This document shows, in pieces, positions 44,150-53,217 of a stretch of 64,000 nt of DNA. Under the pieces are notes generated by a model. The model ran no database searches. It worked only from the letters and a program-made list of their open reading frames with translations, and was not told where the DNA came from. The stretch is taken from NCBI GenBank assembly GCA_002786715.1, contig PCTW01000082.1, positions 1-64,000 on the forward strand. Direction: 5' to 3'. A program made the translations under genes and the position numbers. The DNA is from Bdellovibrio sp. CG22_combo_CG10-13_8_21_14_all_39_27. Lineage in GTDB: Bacteria; Bdellovibrionota; Bacteriovoracia; Bacteriovoracales; Bacteriovoracaceae. Each line of letters opens with the position of its first letter. Position 1 is the stretch's first letter.

Positions 44150-44426
44150 GACCTACCATTAGTAATAAATAGTAATTATTAAGATAGCTCACAATAAAAT
44201 TTAAGTATATCAAGCCAACGCTAAATATTTTTTAACTCCCTGAAGAACCAAAAAGATCAAATATTCTCTCTGACTTTTGACTCGGATGAATTGTGTCATT
44301 GAATCCATTCTTATGAGTGTCTAAAACTTAGACACCATAGACTTAAACTCTATTGTCATTTTAGTGAGTTAAAGGTCCTAAAATGGCCTCCTTTTTGCTC
44401 ATAGAATCAACATTGAGGAAGGTTCT
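44150..44426. other. Divergent intergenic region, 277 bp
   Basis: Separates the kinase operon (minus) from the large lipoprotein gene (plus) and must hold both promoters. The only clear structure is the 19-bp palindrome at 44317-44335. No small gene seen. Confidence 0.4.
44317..44335. repeat. 19-bp palindrome GTGTCTAA-AAC-TTAGACAC
   Basis: Perfect 8-bp arms with a 3-nt spacer, about 90 bp upstream of the 1040-aa lipoprotein gene. The core CTAA-AAn-TTAG is shared with the palindrome at 51096-51112, upstream of another exported-protein gene. Candidate operator. Confidence 0.5.
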
Positions 44427-47400
44427 ATGACCAAAAAAGCGATTATCGTCGCTCTGACATTCATACTCATGGGTTGCTCAAAAAAAGCTGAGCGCCAGCA
44501 TCCGACGTTGTCGGACATGGGCTTCTCTGCCTCAAAAGTTACTCAAACATCAATTGATCAAGACACCACTGGTGAGTGGGCCCTTATGGGAGATCTCAAA
44601 AATGCCAGTCTTATAGGCCTGCAAACCTGTTTAAAAGATCCGCTTCTCGCTCCCTTATATCAAGAGCCAGTAAAGGTGGTAACGCCTTATAAAACTCATC
44701 AAGTCGTGGCCGATGCTAACGGCTGTCTCCAGTGGAATGAGTGGATTGAATTTAATCCGTTAGCTCAGCAAGATTTCATGGAATATCCTGTCGAAATTTT
44801 AAACAGTAGAAATAATCAGGCGATGATTGAACTTCCCCTTATGGTGAACCCATGGAAGAGTCGCGATAATGTTCGCGATCTTCGTTACGATGAAACTCCT
44901 GAAAGTCACAAGAGCAGCAAGCTTGATGAAGCCTCCCCTTTTAAGGTCGTCGCCGTCAGCTTTAAACAACTCTCCCCTGTGCGCGGTCGCAATGGACAAT
45001 CTCTCTTGCCTTTTCATGCTGAGTTCAGACTCCAAGTTGAACGCTTAGATGAATTTGGAAAAATTGTTCGCACAGATATTAAGCAGGCCAATCTTGAAAC
45101 GAAACTGACTTTAATAGACAACAATAGTAAAGTCATCGGCATGAGCTCGCAAAGCTCTCGCTCGCAAAATGGAAGTTTTGTGATTGATGGTGAGATGCCT
45201 ATCATTAATAACCTCACTGGACTTTCATCATTAGAAGTGATTTTTAATATTCAGTTACCAATGACGAAATTTCCTGCGCTTTCAGTTTCCCTTCCCATGG
45301 CCGGAATTGAAGGGGGCTCAGTGGCCGAAGCAAGGCCTGTTGAAGACCCATCCAAAGTTGAAGAATTGCGAAGTGATGCCATCATGGCCCAAGCCGTAAA
45401 AAAAGATGAAGAGGATGCGGAAAATGATGTCTCTGCTTCACAAAGCTTTATCGTGACAAGAATCGATGCTCGTGCAGGTTCTCTCGTCAGTGACTCTTAC
45501 CAGAAAACATCTCGTCGTACTCAACGCACGCGCTTGAGTTTATGTCTCGCCGATTCTATTAGCTCTTCGCTCGCCCGCCCGTTAGGAAATATTGATTTTA
45601 AAGTTACGAGTGACGTGGGCACAATTGAGCAAACCGAAAAGAGAACGCAGGCCAATGGCTGTAGCGATATTTCGCTTTTACTCGATTATGATCTCTTTGA
45701 CTGTGAAAACTTTATTCCCGTTAAGTTAACAATAAAAGGCACTGGCGAACTCGAAGGTCATCAGGTCACGAGAGAAGTGGCGGTGAATCCTTGGAATGAT
45801 GCCGACTATTTTTATGATATTGAACGCCAAGGCGCTGCCCCAAAACTTGCTTGCGTCCCTCCTACACTTTTCATGAGTGGTTTATCGTTTATCAATCAAG
45901 GTCTCGTACGTTCAGAACTTAAAGTAGATCGTTACTTACAACTCAATCTCAAGCGTCGTTATCAAATTCAATTAAACCCTCAGGTTCTTGTAGGAATGAG
46001 TTCTCTTCGAGAACAAGCTCCACGGGCCTTAAGCTTTGGAAGAATTAAGACCAAGATCAGTCTTTATGCTCCAACCACGGACCAACTTGATTATTTAAAT
46101 CCTAAAGCATCAGATCTGATGTTTTTAAGCTCTACCGAGGCAGAAGGCGAAATCAATGCCGGTGGGCAAGTGCTATTGAATATTGATCTGCCTTTTGATG
46201 TTGCGGACACTCACCTTCTTTCACATAAAAATATTATCATTATTGAATTGAGTTCGGATCAATTTAGTAAAGTAGAAAAAAGCACATTCTTGGCATCATT
46301 TATTGCTGGAAGCTCGCAGGGAACAATGTCAGCAACGAAAGCTGATAACAAGCTGATTGAACAACTTGCTCAAATTAAAAAAAGCAGTGTTGAACCCTTA
46401 AAACAGTCGCCTGTTGCTATTTATCGTGACTATCTCACTTCTATTCAAAAAGAAAATCACCAATTTAAAAGCTTTGAAGACTTTAAGTCATTAAATGAAG
46501 AGCGCCCGCTTGGAACTCAAGACTGGCAACTCGGCCGAGGCATGAATAAAGAGCGATACTTTTCAGAACTATCATTTGAAGAAACCAGAATGATGGCCAG
46601 AGAAAATGGAAAGCTTCCAAGCGAAACGTTGAAGAAATTATGCCGCCATTTTTACCAGATTCCACAAATTAAACGAGAGCTTCGTTCCCTTGGTGGAATT
46701 AACTATGTGGCCGACGGTGGATCTCTTTTCTTAAAATGCGTTGAAAACCCACGAGCTTATATTAATGTTTTAGGCATGACCTTCATCGATAAATTGATGA
46801 AGGAGAAAGAAGGCATGGCCCCTGCAAAATTTATTGCCGACAACAATGGCAAGCTCAATCGTGGAAAAGGTTATTTTGCTGGCAGTGGTGAGCGATCTGG
46901 AGTCGATCATACCACCAGCGAAGGTGAATCGTGGATGCTTGCCTTTGGTGGTGAATTTGGATTTCCAAATCCTTTTAGTTTTGGAATGGAAGGTGGCTAT
47001 GCTCGTACTTACGCCATTTCTGATTCGAAATCAGTAGGTAGCTCGCAGATGGCGATGGTTCGTTACGGATCAAACCAAGATGATCTCAATCTCAATTATG
47101 AATCTCTTACTTTAGAGGTCATTGCGGAAACCAAAGAATGCTTTACCGCTGGTGCACAAAAGGCATTAAGAACTATTCAAGTATGCCTCCCAGAAAGTCG
47201 CCTCCAAAAGATTCAAGAGACTTGGTATTTTATTGAAGAATCAGTATCGGCGAATAATGGTGTCATTGCAGATGGAACTCGTCCTGGACAAGACTATCTC
47301 GCCCAAGTTGTTCGTGGACAGGATAACTTCAATCGTATTTGGGATAAATTTGTTTATGATGATAATGCTATGATCGTTCAGAATTTAGATCAATTAGATA

Positions 47401-47549
47401 TCTTTGAAGCTTTTAGACCTTTTCTCAAAGATTCTCCTGCCGAATATCTGTTTGAGAAAAATAAAGATAATTCAATTCCTGGGGCGATTATAAAGACTGT
47501 TAGAAATCCTCATTCCAATACCGTCGGCACTTCTTCGCGGAATCCATAA
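44427..47549 (+). CDS. Large lipoprotein of unknown function, 1040 aa
   Basis: A lipobox (L-M-G-C, residues 13-16) follows a hydrophobic signal, so the protein is probably lipid-anchored in the periplasm or at the surface. Two regions look duplicated: about 67-145 and about 370-455 both start with a Cys-Leu, contain A-N-G-C and end with V-N-P-W, suggesting repeated beta-sandwich domains. The C-terminal ~220 residues are a separate part with G-G-E-F-G-F-P-N-P-F. AGGAAGG-like sequence precedes the ATG. No family recognised; overlaps the convergent neighbour by 50 bp. Confidence 0.75.
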   Translation: MTKKAIIVALTFILMGCSKKAERQHPTLSDMGFSASKVTQTSIDQDTTGEWALMGDLKNASLIGLQTCLKDPLLAPLYQEPVKVVTPYKTHQVVADANGCLQWNEWIEFNPLAQQDFMEYPVEILNSRNNQAMIELPLMVNPWKSRDNVRDLRYDETPESHKSSKLDEASPFKVVAVSFKQLSPVRGRNGQSLLPFHAEFRLQVERLDEFGKIVRTDIKQANLETKLTLIDNNSKVIGMSSQSSRSQNGSFVIDGEMPIINNLTGLSSLEVIFNIQLPMTKFPALSVSLPMAGIEGGSVAEARPVEDPSKVEELRSDAIMAQAVKKDEEDAENDVSASQSFIVTRIDARAGSLVSDSYQKTSRRTQRTRLSLCLADSISSSLARPLGNIDFKVTSDVGTIEQTEKRTQANGCSDISLLLDYDLFDCENFIPVKLTIKGTGELEGHQVTREVAVNPWNDADYFYDIERQGAAPKLACVPPTLFMSGLSFINQGLVRSELKVDRYLQLNLKRRYQIQLNPQVLVGMSSLREQAPRALSFGRIKTKISLYAPTTDQLDYLNPKASDLMFLSSTEAEGEINAGGQVLLNIDLPFDVADTHLLSHKNIIIIELSSDQFSKVEKSTFLASFIAGSSQGTMSATKADNKLIEQLAQIKKSSVEPLKQSPVAIYRDYLTSIQKENHQFKSFEDFKSLNEERPLGTQDWQLGRGMNKERYFSELSFEETRMMARENGKLPSETLKKLCRHFYQIPQIKRELRSLGGINYVADGGSLFLKCVENPRAYINVLGMTFIDKLMKEKEGMAPAKFIADNNGKLNRGKGYFAGSGERSGVDHTTSEGESWMLAFGGEFGFPNPFSFGMEGGYARTYAISDSKSVGSSQMAMVRYGSNQDDLNLNYESLTLEVIAETKECFTAGAQKALRTIQVCLPESRLQKIQETWYFIEESVSANNGVIADGTRPGQDYLAQVVRGQDNFNRIWDKFVYDDNAMIVQNLDQLDIFEAFRPFLKDSPAEYLFEKNKDNSIPGAIIKTVRNPHSNTVGTSSRNP

Positions 47550-48678
47550 ACTTTCGGCAAGCGCGCACTAATTCTTTTTCAGGATTGATGACTTGATCTT
47601 GACCTGTATGTTCCTTAATACAATTTTCAATCAATTCACAAAAGCGATTTTCAGTCATGTCTTGGAGATTGGTGGGTTCATCAAAAATGGAAACACCTGC
47701 CGCTTCTAGCTCTTTGGCCATATCAAGAAGGCCTTGCCCGTCTTCTGTCATTTGATCCAGCTTTTCGGCCTCCTGGGTGATTTCCTTTTGCTCTCGATAA
47801 AAATCCCAGACAAAATAGGCCGACAAATAGACTCCGATAGCGGTCAGATATCGTTTGCGCAGAAATTGATAATCACCATGAAAACGAGAAAAGAGCTCTT
47901 CGTTCTCGCCATAATAATGAAGCTTCACTTTCTTGAGGACCTCATCAGAGAGTCCGTTATGCAAAATGTCCTGTGCTAGTTCATCCGATAGTCTTGAAAC
48001 CTTGGCCGCCGGCAAATAGAGTGGAGGCATACCTGTCAAGACTGGTAGATTCCAAAATGAAGTTGCAAACAACTCTCCCCACTTACTCTGACGGAATCGA
48101 GTCCAGCGTGGGATATTCTCTGGAGCATATTTCGCAATAATGGATTCAAGACCTGAACGTACTAGATCTCGATGCAAAAGACTTTGCAAATGAGCTTCTA
48201 CACCATCGCTACCAAAACGGAAGCGCTCTGGAAATCGCAAATCAAGCAAGTCATCGACAGCGGCTTCAACATCGCGGAACTCAAACTTCTTTTTGCGTTT
48301 TAATTTTTCAATAAGCTTAATCGCCTGTTTTTTCTTTTTTGATTCAAAGGTCAATGGCTCGCGTTTTAACTGGGCCCCCATAAAATCAATCATCGCCACA
48401 ATAGATTCTGGTGAATCAGGAAGTGACTGGTACGAATTTGCCCCTTCGCGCTCCAATATCGAGAAATAATCTTCATAGGCGCGATCATTCCATTGGTCCA
48501 AAGGACGCTTCATAAGCTTACGATAGAGGTCACTTAAGTCGCTCTTCTGTCCTACTCCTAAAATTGATTGCATCAGCTCAAAACAGTCGCCATCAGCGGA
48601 CGCAGGACTTCGCTGACTGGTTGAACAGCTCCAAGTGATCAAAATTATTGAGAAGAGAAAGGCTTTTCTCATGGTCAT
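47500..48678 (-). CDS. Lipoprotein of unknown function, 392 aa
   Basis: A signal with lipobox-like T-W-S-C (about residue 18) precedes a mainly helical, charged protein; a hydrophobic helix in the C-terminal third (Y-L-T-A-I-G-V-Y-L-S-A-Y-F-V) may be membrane-embedded, and four cysteines lie near the C-terminus (F-C-E-L-I-E-N-C, A-C-R-K, K-C-R-R). Two in-frame ATGs lie two codons apart, neither with a clear ribosome-binding site. Its 3' end overlaps the convergent 1040-aa lipoprotein gene by 50 bp, a possible partner. Family not recognised. Confidence 0.7.
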   Translation of the reverse strand: MTMRKAFLFSIILITWSCSTSQRSPASADGDCFELMQSILGVGQKSDLSDLYRKLMKRPLDQWNDRAYEDYFSILEREGANSYQSLPDSPESIVAMIDFMGAQLKREPLTFESKKKKQAIKLIEKLKRKKKFEFRDVEAAVDDLLDLRFPERFRFGSDGVEAHLQSLLHRDLVRSGLESIIAKYAPENIPRWTRFRQSKWGELFATSFWNLPVLTGMPPLYLPAAKVSRLSDELAQDILHNGLSDEVLKKVKLHYYGENEELFSRFHGDYQFLRKRYLTAIGVYLSAYFVWDFYREQKEITQEAEKLDQMTEDGQGLLDMAKELEAAGVSIFDEPTNLQDMTENRFCELIENCIKEHTGQDQVINPEKELVRACRKFMDSAKKCRRYWNEDF

Positions 48679-48732
48679 CGTATCGGTAAAAAGGGATGAA
48701 AACTGAAAGGTTGAGACCCTAAAAACAAAAAA

Positions 48733-48751
48733 CCCACATGTTATATGTGGG
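48733..48751 (-). terminator. Intrinsic terminator of the methyltransferase gene
   Basis: CCCACAT (48733-48739) and ATGTGGG (48745-48751) with a 5-nt loop; on the minus strand it is followed by TTTTTTGTTTTT. It lies about 80 nt past the stop of the minus-strand gene at 48834. Confidence 0.85.
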
Positions 48752-48833
48752 CATTCTGAAGTGTGGATAAGTTGTTAAATAACCTATCTAAAATTATTTT
48801 ATCAAATACTAATTCTTTTGCAAGCCCTAATCA

Positions 48834-49472
48834 TCATGAACTCTTTTTAATCATCAATTGATATTCAGAAAAGATCGTTTCATATTTTCCAGCAAGCTCG
48901 TTCAGAAATTTATCAATGCCAACTTTTGGATTATTTTCGCCATCGCTAAATCGATAGTCATCAAAAATGAGAATCCCTTCGTGATCAAGCAAAGGCCAGC
49001 AAAGCTTGGCATCCCGGTAAACTTCTTCTGCGCCGTGGGCCCCGTCAATGTATATTAATTGAAAACGCTTGCCATACAATTCGGGCAATATGAGAGAGGA
49101 ATGCCCCTCAACGACTGTTACTTTTTCTCGTGCTGAGCAGAGTTCAAGATTTTTGAGAAGACGGCGTTCCAAACGAATATCAATTCCGATAGCTTCAGCT
49201 CCAGGCCCATTCAAAAGATTGTCGAGGACCCATAAAAATGATCGACCTTCAAAAACACCAATTTCCAAATAGCGCAGATTCTCGTTTTCTGTCAGATTTT
49301 TGAGATGCTCTTTCCAAGCTGGAACATGATGCGAAAACCAATCAGTCTTAAACTGATAATTGTATCGGTATTGGTCTTTGGAACTGGGCTGATTGAAAAC
49401 AAAATAGCGCTCTTGAACAAAAAGGTCATACAAACGCTCGAGGCCATTGAGAATCAGATTAGAATGAGACAT
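48834..49472 (-). CDS. Class I SAM-dependent methyltransferase (Methyltransf_24 type)
   Basis: A 212-aa Rossmann methyltransferase: motif I is L-E-I-G-V-F-E-G-R-S, then G-I-D-I, and the family block Y-I-D-G-A-H-G-A-E-E-V with L-I-F-D-D-Y. Proteins of this kind methylate sugars or small molecules in surface-polymer and secondary-metabolite pathways; the substrate cannot be read here. No signal peptide, so cytoplasmic. It stands alone between two lipid/envelope-related genes and has its own terminator. Confidence 0.83.
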   Translation of the reverse strand: MSHSNLILNGLERLYDLFVQERYFVFNQPSSKDQYRYNYQFKTDWFSHHVPAWKEHLKNLTENENLRYLEIGVFEGRSFLWVLDNLLNGPGAEAIGIDIRLERRLLKNLELCSAREKVTVVEGHSSLILPELYGKRFQLIYIDGAHGAEEVYRDAKLCWPLLDHEGILIFDDYRFSDGENNPKVGIDKFLNELAGKYETIFSEYQLMIKKSS

Positions 49473-49506
49473 AAATTCATTCTACTCACTTTTTTAGTCA
49501 AGTCAC

Positions 49507-50277
49507 CTATTGCTTGCTTATAATTTGCTTACAAAGAAGCGAGTTGTTCGTCGTGATAAAATCGACACCTTTATTTAGATATTTTTGAATGCGTTTAGCA
49601 GAATCTTTCGTGTAGGCCCCAACTTTTATTCCTTTTGCTTGAAGCTTTTGCACTCTTGAACGATGAATATATTTAGTACTCAGAGCACTGATATTTCCAA
49701 GATCGCCGAAAAATCCCCATTTTTTTAAACGTACAGTTCCAATCTTTTGGAAAAAGACGTCTGACTTTGCCTTCTGTTCAACCACCTCAAGGATATTCCT
49801 GTTAAACGAAATAACTGAAACCAGCTCTGGTCGATCACTATAATAATTTTTGATCAATTCGAGATCAGAGTCAGTAATGGTCTCATCTTTAAACTCGATC
49901 AAAAGTCGTGTTTGCGATTGCGATAGGAGCAGAAGACCTTCTTCGAAAGTGGGAATGACTTCTCCATTTTGAAGTAAGCAGTTTTGCGAAATCTGGGCCA
50001 AGGTAAGTTCATGAATAGGCGATTTTAAATCACAATTTTGACCTTTCGAAACGCGCTTTAACTTTTTATCATGGAAGATTATCGTTTTTCGATCTTTGGT
50101 ATGACGAAGATCAAACTCAATTCCATCGGCTTCACCTTGGATGGCATTGGAAAAGGCTTCTAACGAGTTTTCTAATCCTCCATAGCCTAATGAACGGTGA
50201 GCAACACAATAAGAAGGTGTGCTTGCGTGAAGCTGTGAGCTTATGGCCAGAGAAAGACCCAGAATCAGTGTTTTCAT
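49507..50277 (-). CDS. Exported glycerophosphodiester phosphodiesterase
   Basis: A 256-aa GDPD-family enzyme with a signal peptide (1-18, Q-L-H-A-S). Catalytic marks: A-H-R (His-Arg), E-N-S-L-E-A-F, G-I-E-F-D-L-R metal-binding Glu/Asp and F-H-D-K-K-L. It hydrolyses glycerophosphodiesters to glycerol-3-phosphate plus alcohol, here probably in the periplasm or outside the cell. The ATG at 50277 gives the signal peptide; the frame extends six codons upstream. Confidence 0.88.
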   Translation of the reverse strand: MKTLILGLSLAISSQLHASTPSYCVAHRSLGYGGLENSLEAFSNAIQGEADGIEFDLRHTKDRKTIIFHDKKLKRVSKGQNCDLKSPIHELTLAQISQNCLLQNGEVIPTFEEGLLLLSQSQTRLLIEFKDETITDSDLELIKNYYSDRPELVSVISFNRNILEVVEQKAKSDVFFQKIGTVRLKKWGFFGDLGNISALSTKYIHRSRVQKLQAKGIKVGAYTKDSAKRIQKYLNKGVDFITTNNSLLCKQIISKQ

Positions 50278-50403
50278 TGCCCGATTGTACCTCATACCCC
50301 AAAAATAAGGGCAATCAGTGAAAATCTTATAAGGTACCTCCCCCCATAAGTTATGCTTATAGGTTTTAATTAAGGAAGATCATTTCCCTCTTTTTCAAAG
50401 GCA

Positions 50404-50427
50404 TGATTAAAAGGCCTCAATTAATCA
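50404..50427. repeat. Inverted repeat TGATTAA-N10-TTAATCA
   Basis: Perfect 7-bp arms (50404-50410, 50421-50427) in the leader of the gene at 50447, 20 nt before its ATG. Could be an operator or a leader hairpin. Confidence 0.4.
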
Positions 50428-50446
50428 CACATCTGAGGAGAGAAAG

Positions 50447-50977
50447 ATGAAAACATTATTTGCTTTTTTTGCTACCAGTGCCTTATTCCTAACCATGGCC
50501 GTAGAAGCCAGATCCATTCAAAAGCCAAGAATTCTTGAGGCTGATATCCACACTTTTAATGTAGATACAGAGGGATCTTTTGCCGGTTATAAAACTCAAT
50601 ATGGCAAAATTTCGGTGAATGAAATCAATCGTACTGTGACTCTTTATTTATCGCTTGGGCCAAAATGCGCGCCAGGAATGATGTGTCCAATGTATCTCAT
50701 TGCAAAGAAAATTGAACTCCCAATGATTTCGGGAAAAAGAGATCAATGCCATGCTGTCACTTACGTTGCCAATAAAAATGATATGCCCGTTGATGGCGCA
50801 AACGAAACACTTGTAGTGACTGATTTTAGTAATAATATTTGTCCTTCATTTGCCTTTGCCGCTTATCCAGAGACAAAAGTAGATTACATCTCAGAATACT
50901 TTGACCGCCTTCAAGGAAAGCTCAAGCGTGAGCACAACACCTTCTTGGCCGATAAATTAGAGATCGTTCAGCAATAA
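50447..50977 (+). CDS. Secreted protein of unknown function, 176 aa
   Basis: A clear signal peptide (residues 4-20, V-E-A-R) precedes a beta-rich mature protein with cysteines in K-C-A-P-G-M-M-C-P-M-Y, Q-C-H-A and I-C-P-S. A strong GAGGAG signal precedes the ATG. It is monocistronic, with an inverted repeat in its leader and its own terminator. No family recognised. Confidence 0.77.
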   Translation: MKTLFAFFATSALFLTMAVEARSIQKPRILEADIHTFNVDTEGSFAGYKTQYGKISVNEINRTVTLYLSLGPKCAPGMMCPMYLIAKKIELPMISGKRDQCHAVTYVANKNDMPVDGANETLVVTDFSNNICPSFAFAAYPETKVDYISEYFDRLQGKLKREHNTFLADKLEIVQQ

Positions 50978-50986
50978 ATAGAATTT

Positions 50987-51017
50987 CCCAGGAGATTTTG
51001 TCTCAAAGCCTCCTGGG
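50987..51017 (+). terminator. Intrinsic terminator
   Basis: CCCAGGAG (50987-50994) pairs with CTCCTGGG (51010-51017), loop 15 nt, followed by CCCTGTTTTCT. Ten bases past the preceding stop codon. Confidence 0.8.
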
Positions 51018-51095
51018 CCCTGTTTTCTATCTCCGTTTGATCTATTTCTGAACCGCTTCGCGCCCAGAGTAGACTCAACGACATTCTTCTCCAAG

Positions 51096-51112
51096 TGACT
51101 AAAAATTAGTCA
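51096..51112. repeat. 17-bp palindrome TGACTAA-AAA-TTAGTCA
   Basis: Perfect 7-bp arms with a 3-nt spacer, about 83 bp upstream of the ATG at 51195. It shares the core CTAA-AAn-TTAG and similar placement with the palindrome at 44317-44335. Confidence 0.5.
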
Positions 51113-51194
51113 TTTTCCCTACTCTAACTCTCTGTAATTAAATGATTTCATTGGTATGTATCTTGCTTATAACAACACTATAACGAGGTTGTTT

Positions 51195-51878
51195 ATGAAT
51201 AAGATGATGGTTTCACTTGTTTCATTTTTACTATGGTTTTCACCTTTGGCCCAGGCCCAAAGTGAAATCGATAAATGTAAAATGCTCAAAGAGCAACAAC
51301 ACATGCTCGCACGCGACAAAGAAATGCTAGGAAAAATGCAAACATTGCAAAAAGAAAAGCAAGCTGCCGAAGAAATGCGAGAGCATCTCTTATCTGGTGC
51401 TAGTCCGCGAGAAATTGCCCTTTTTACTGAAGATCAAGTTAATGAACTGGCCCTGATTGCTGAGAGTGACGATGTCACTCAAATGGCCGGGGTCGCTTCT
51501 GTTGGTGCGCTCATGGTAACCGGTTATATCATTAAACGTCTCAATGCAGATACGCGTGGTCAGACATTTTTAAAGCGTCTGCGTATGCAACTCTTTCCCG
51601 AAAAAAGGATTTTTGTAAAAACACTTTTAAACACGGCCTTTCTCGCAACCATTGCAGGCTCACTCTACAGCGGGATAAGATTATACCAAAATCACAATAG
51701 AAGATTGGAACTCAATCAGATCATTGCTGAACTGAATAAATTGCGCGATCTCTCTGAGCAAATTACAACAATGAAAGATACGATCGAAAGCCAAGAGATT
51801 GCCTTTCACCTCAATGCAGACGAGCTTGAAGAACAGGGTCTGATTAAGCGCAACAAATCGGGCTTTGACTGCAACTAA
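51195..51878 (+). CDS. Exported membrane protein with coiled coils, 227 aa
   Basis: A signal peptide (to A-Q-A-Q, about residue 22), a charged helical coiled-coil stretch (25-75), two central hydrophobic helices (about 98-120 and 148-165) and a second coiled coil (170-205). The Glu-rich C-terminus suggests a periplasmic or inner-membrane scaffold. The ATG at 51195, with GAGG upstream, gives the signal peptide. No family recognised. The LemA gene begins 62 nt downstream. Confidence 0.7.
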   Translation: MNKMMVSLVSFLLWFSPLAQAQSEIDKCKMLKEQQHMLARDKEMLGKMQTLQKEKQAAEEMREHLLSGASPREIALFTEDQVNELALIAESDDVTQMAGVASVGALMVTGYIIKRLNADTRGQTFLKRLRMQLFPEKRIFVKTLLNTAFLATIAGSLYSGIRLYQNHNRRLELNQIIAELNKLRDLSEQITTMKDTIESQEIAFHLNADELEEQGLIKRNKSGFDCN

Positions 51879-51940
51879 ACTTGAATTGACGTATATATCT
51901 CGTTACAATTTCGAAAACACTAATTTCGGAGTTGTGATTC

Positions 51941-52519
51941 ATGCAAAAAATCATTATTGCTACTTTAATTATCTTTATGACTACTTCATGTGGTTTACAA
52001 TCACTACCTAAGGCCAATAATGAAGTTGAGGCTTCTTGGGCCGAAGTTCAAAACCAATACAAAAGACGTGCTGATCTTATTCCGAACTTAGTTGAAGTGG
52101 TTAAAGGGTATGCCTCCCATGAAAAAGAAACTCTTGAATCTGTTATTGCGGCGAGAGCAAAAGCAACCTCGATCAATGTTAATGCGCAGGATTTAAATCC
52201 AGAAAAACTGAAAGAATTCCAAGCAGCACAAGGACAATTATCGCAAGCTCTTGGTCGTTTAATGGTTGTTTCAGAGCGCTATCCTGAATTGAAGGCAAAT
52301 GAGAACTTTAAAGATCTTCAAGTGCAATTAGAAGGAACAGAAAATAGAATTACGATTGCGCGCAATCGCTATATTGGAACGATAAAGGAATACAATAACC
52401 TTGTTACAGTTCCACCTACATCTTGGTTCAATTCACTTTTTTACCATTATGACAAAAAACCACAATTTGAAGTTGAAAACCTCGAAAAAGTACAAGATGC
52501 ACCTGAGGTGAAATTCTAA
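51941..52519 (+). CDS. lemA: LemA family lipoprotein
   Basis: A 192-aa LemA-family protein: lipobox T-T-S-C (residues 14-17), then W-A-E-V-Q-N-Q-Y-K-R-R-A-D-L-I-P-N-L-V-E-V-V-K-G-Y (the family signature) and a helical body with E-R-Y-P-E-L-K-A-N. LemA proteins are membrane-linked and usually encoded with TPM-domain proteins, as here. Exact role unknown. CGGAG precedes the ATG; the stop overlaps the next start by one base. Confidence 0.93.
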   Translation: MQKIIIATLIIFMTTSCGLQSLPKANNEVEASWAEVQNQYKRRADLIPNLVEVVKGYASHEKETLESVIAARAKATSINVNAQDLNPEKLKEFQAAQGQLSQALGRLMVVSERYPELKANENFKDLQVQLEGTENRITIARNRYIGTIKEYNNLVTVPPTSWFNSLFYHYDKKPQFEVENLEKVQDAPEVKF

Positions 52520-53217
52520 TGTTTAAATTATTGTTTATTCCCTTCCTTCTTTGGTCTCAACTTTTATTGGCCCAAGAAATACCAGCTCTAACGGGCCCAG
52601 TTGTTGATGAAGTAGGAATCTTTTCAAGTTCCTCTAAGTTGCAATTGGAAAATGCTCTTCGCGATGTCAATCGCCAAGGAATCTTGCAATTACAAATCTT
52701 AGTTGTAAAAGACTTAGCATCAGAACCCATAGAAAGTTATTCCATTAAGGTTGTCGACAAATGGAAATTGGGAAAAGAAAAAAGCGACAATGGAGTCCTC
52801 TTCATTATAGCGCCAAATGATCGCCAAGTTCGAATTGAAGTTGGAACGGGATTAGAAGGCGACCTCACTGACGCCCAATCTGGTCGAATCATTCGTCAAG
52901 TCCTTCCCTATTTTAAACAGAATCGTTATCAAGACGGTGTCATTGTCGGAGTGAATGCCATTCTAGCGCAATTTAATAGCGAAACGACTGGCATGACGGC
53001 AAGGCCAGCGCGAACAAAACAAACCGCCAACAGTTTCTTTATCATCATTTTCTTTATCCTCTGGTTCACAATGTTTTTTTCTCGTTTTTGGATCGGAAAA
53101 GGTGGTCGCTATAGAAGCTCCTCTTACCGAAGCGGAGGCTTTGGCGGTAGTAGTGGAGGTGGCTGGAGTGGCGGCGGAGGCGGCTTTTCTGGCGGTGGCG
53201 CAAGTGGGAGATGGTAA
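52519..53217 (+). CDS. TPM domain protein (YgcG-like) with Gly/Ser-rich tail
   Basis: A 232-aa exported protein: signal peptide 1-18 (L-L-L-A-Q), a TPM domain (about 25-150; V-V-D-E-V-G-I-F-S and N-G-V-L-F-I-I-A-P-N-D-R-Q-V-R-I-E-V-G-T-G-L-E-G), a transmembrane helix (about 172-192) and a C-terminal Gly/Ser-rich tail of about 35 residues. Family members are linked to acid-phosphatase activity or membrane-stress repair. Second of the LemA-TPM-TPM operon. Confidence 0.9.
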   Translation: MFKLLFIPFLLWSQLLLAQEIPALTGPVVDEVGIFSSSSKLQLENALRDVNRQGILQLQILVVKDLASEPIESYSIKVVDKWKLGKEKSDNGVLFIIAPNDRQVRIEVGTGLEGDLTDAQSGRIIRQVLPYFKQNRYQDGVIVGVNAILAQFNSETTGMTARPARTKQTANSFFIIIFFILWFTMFFSRFWIGKGGRYRSSSYRSGGFGGSSGGGWSGGGGGFSGGGASGRW

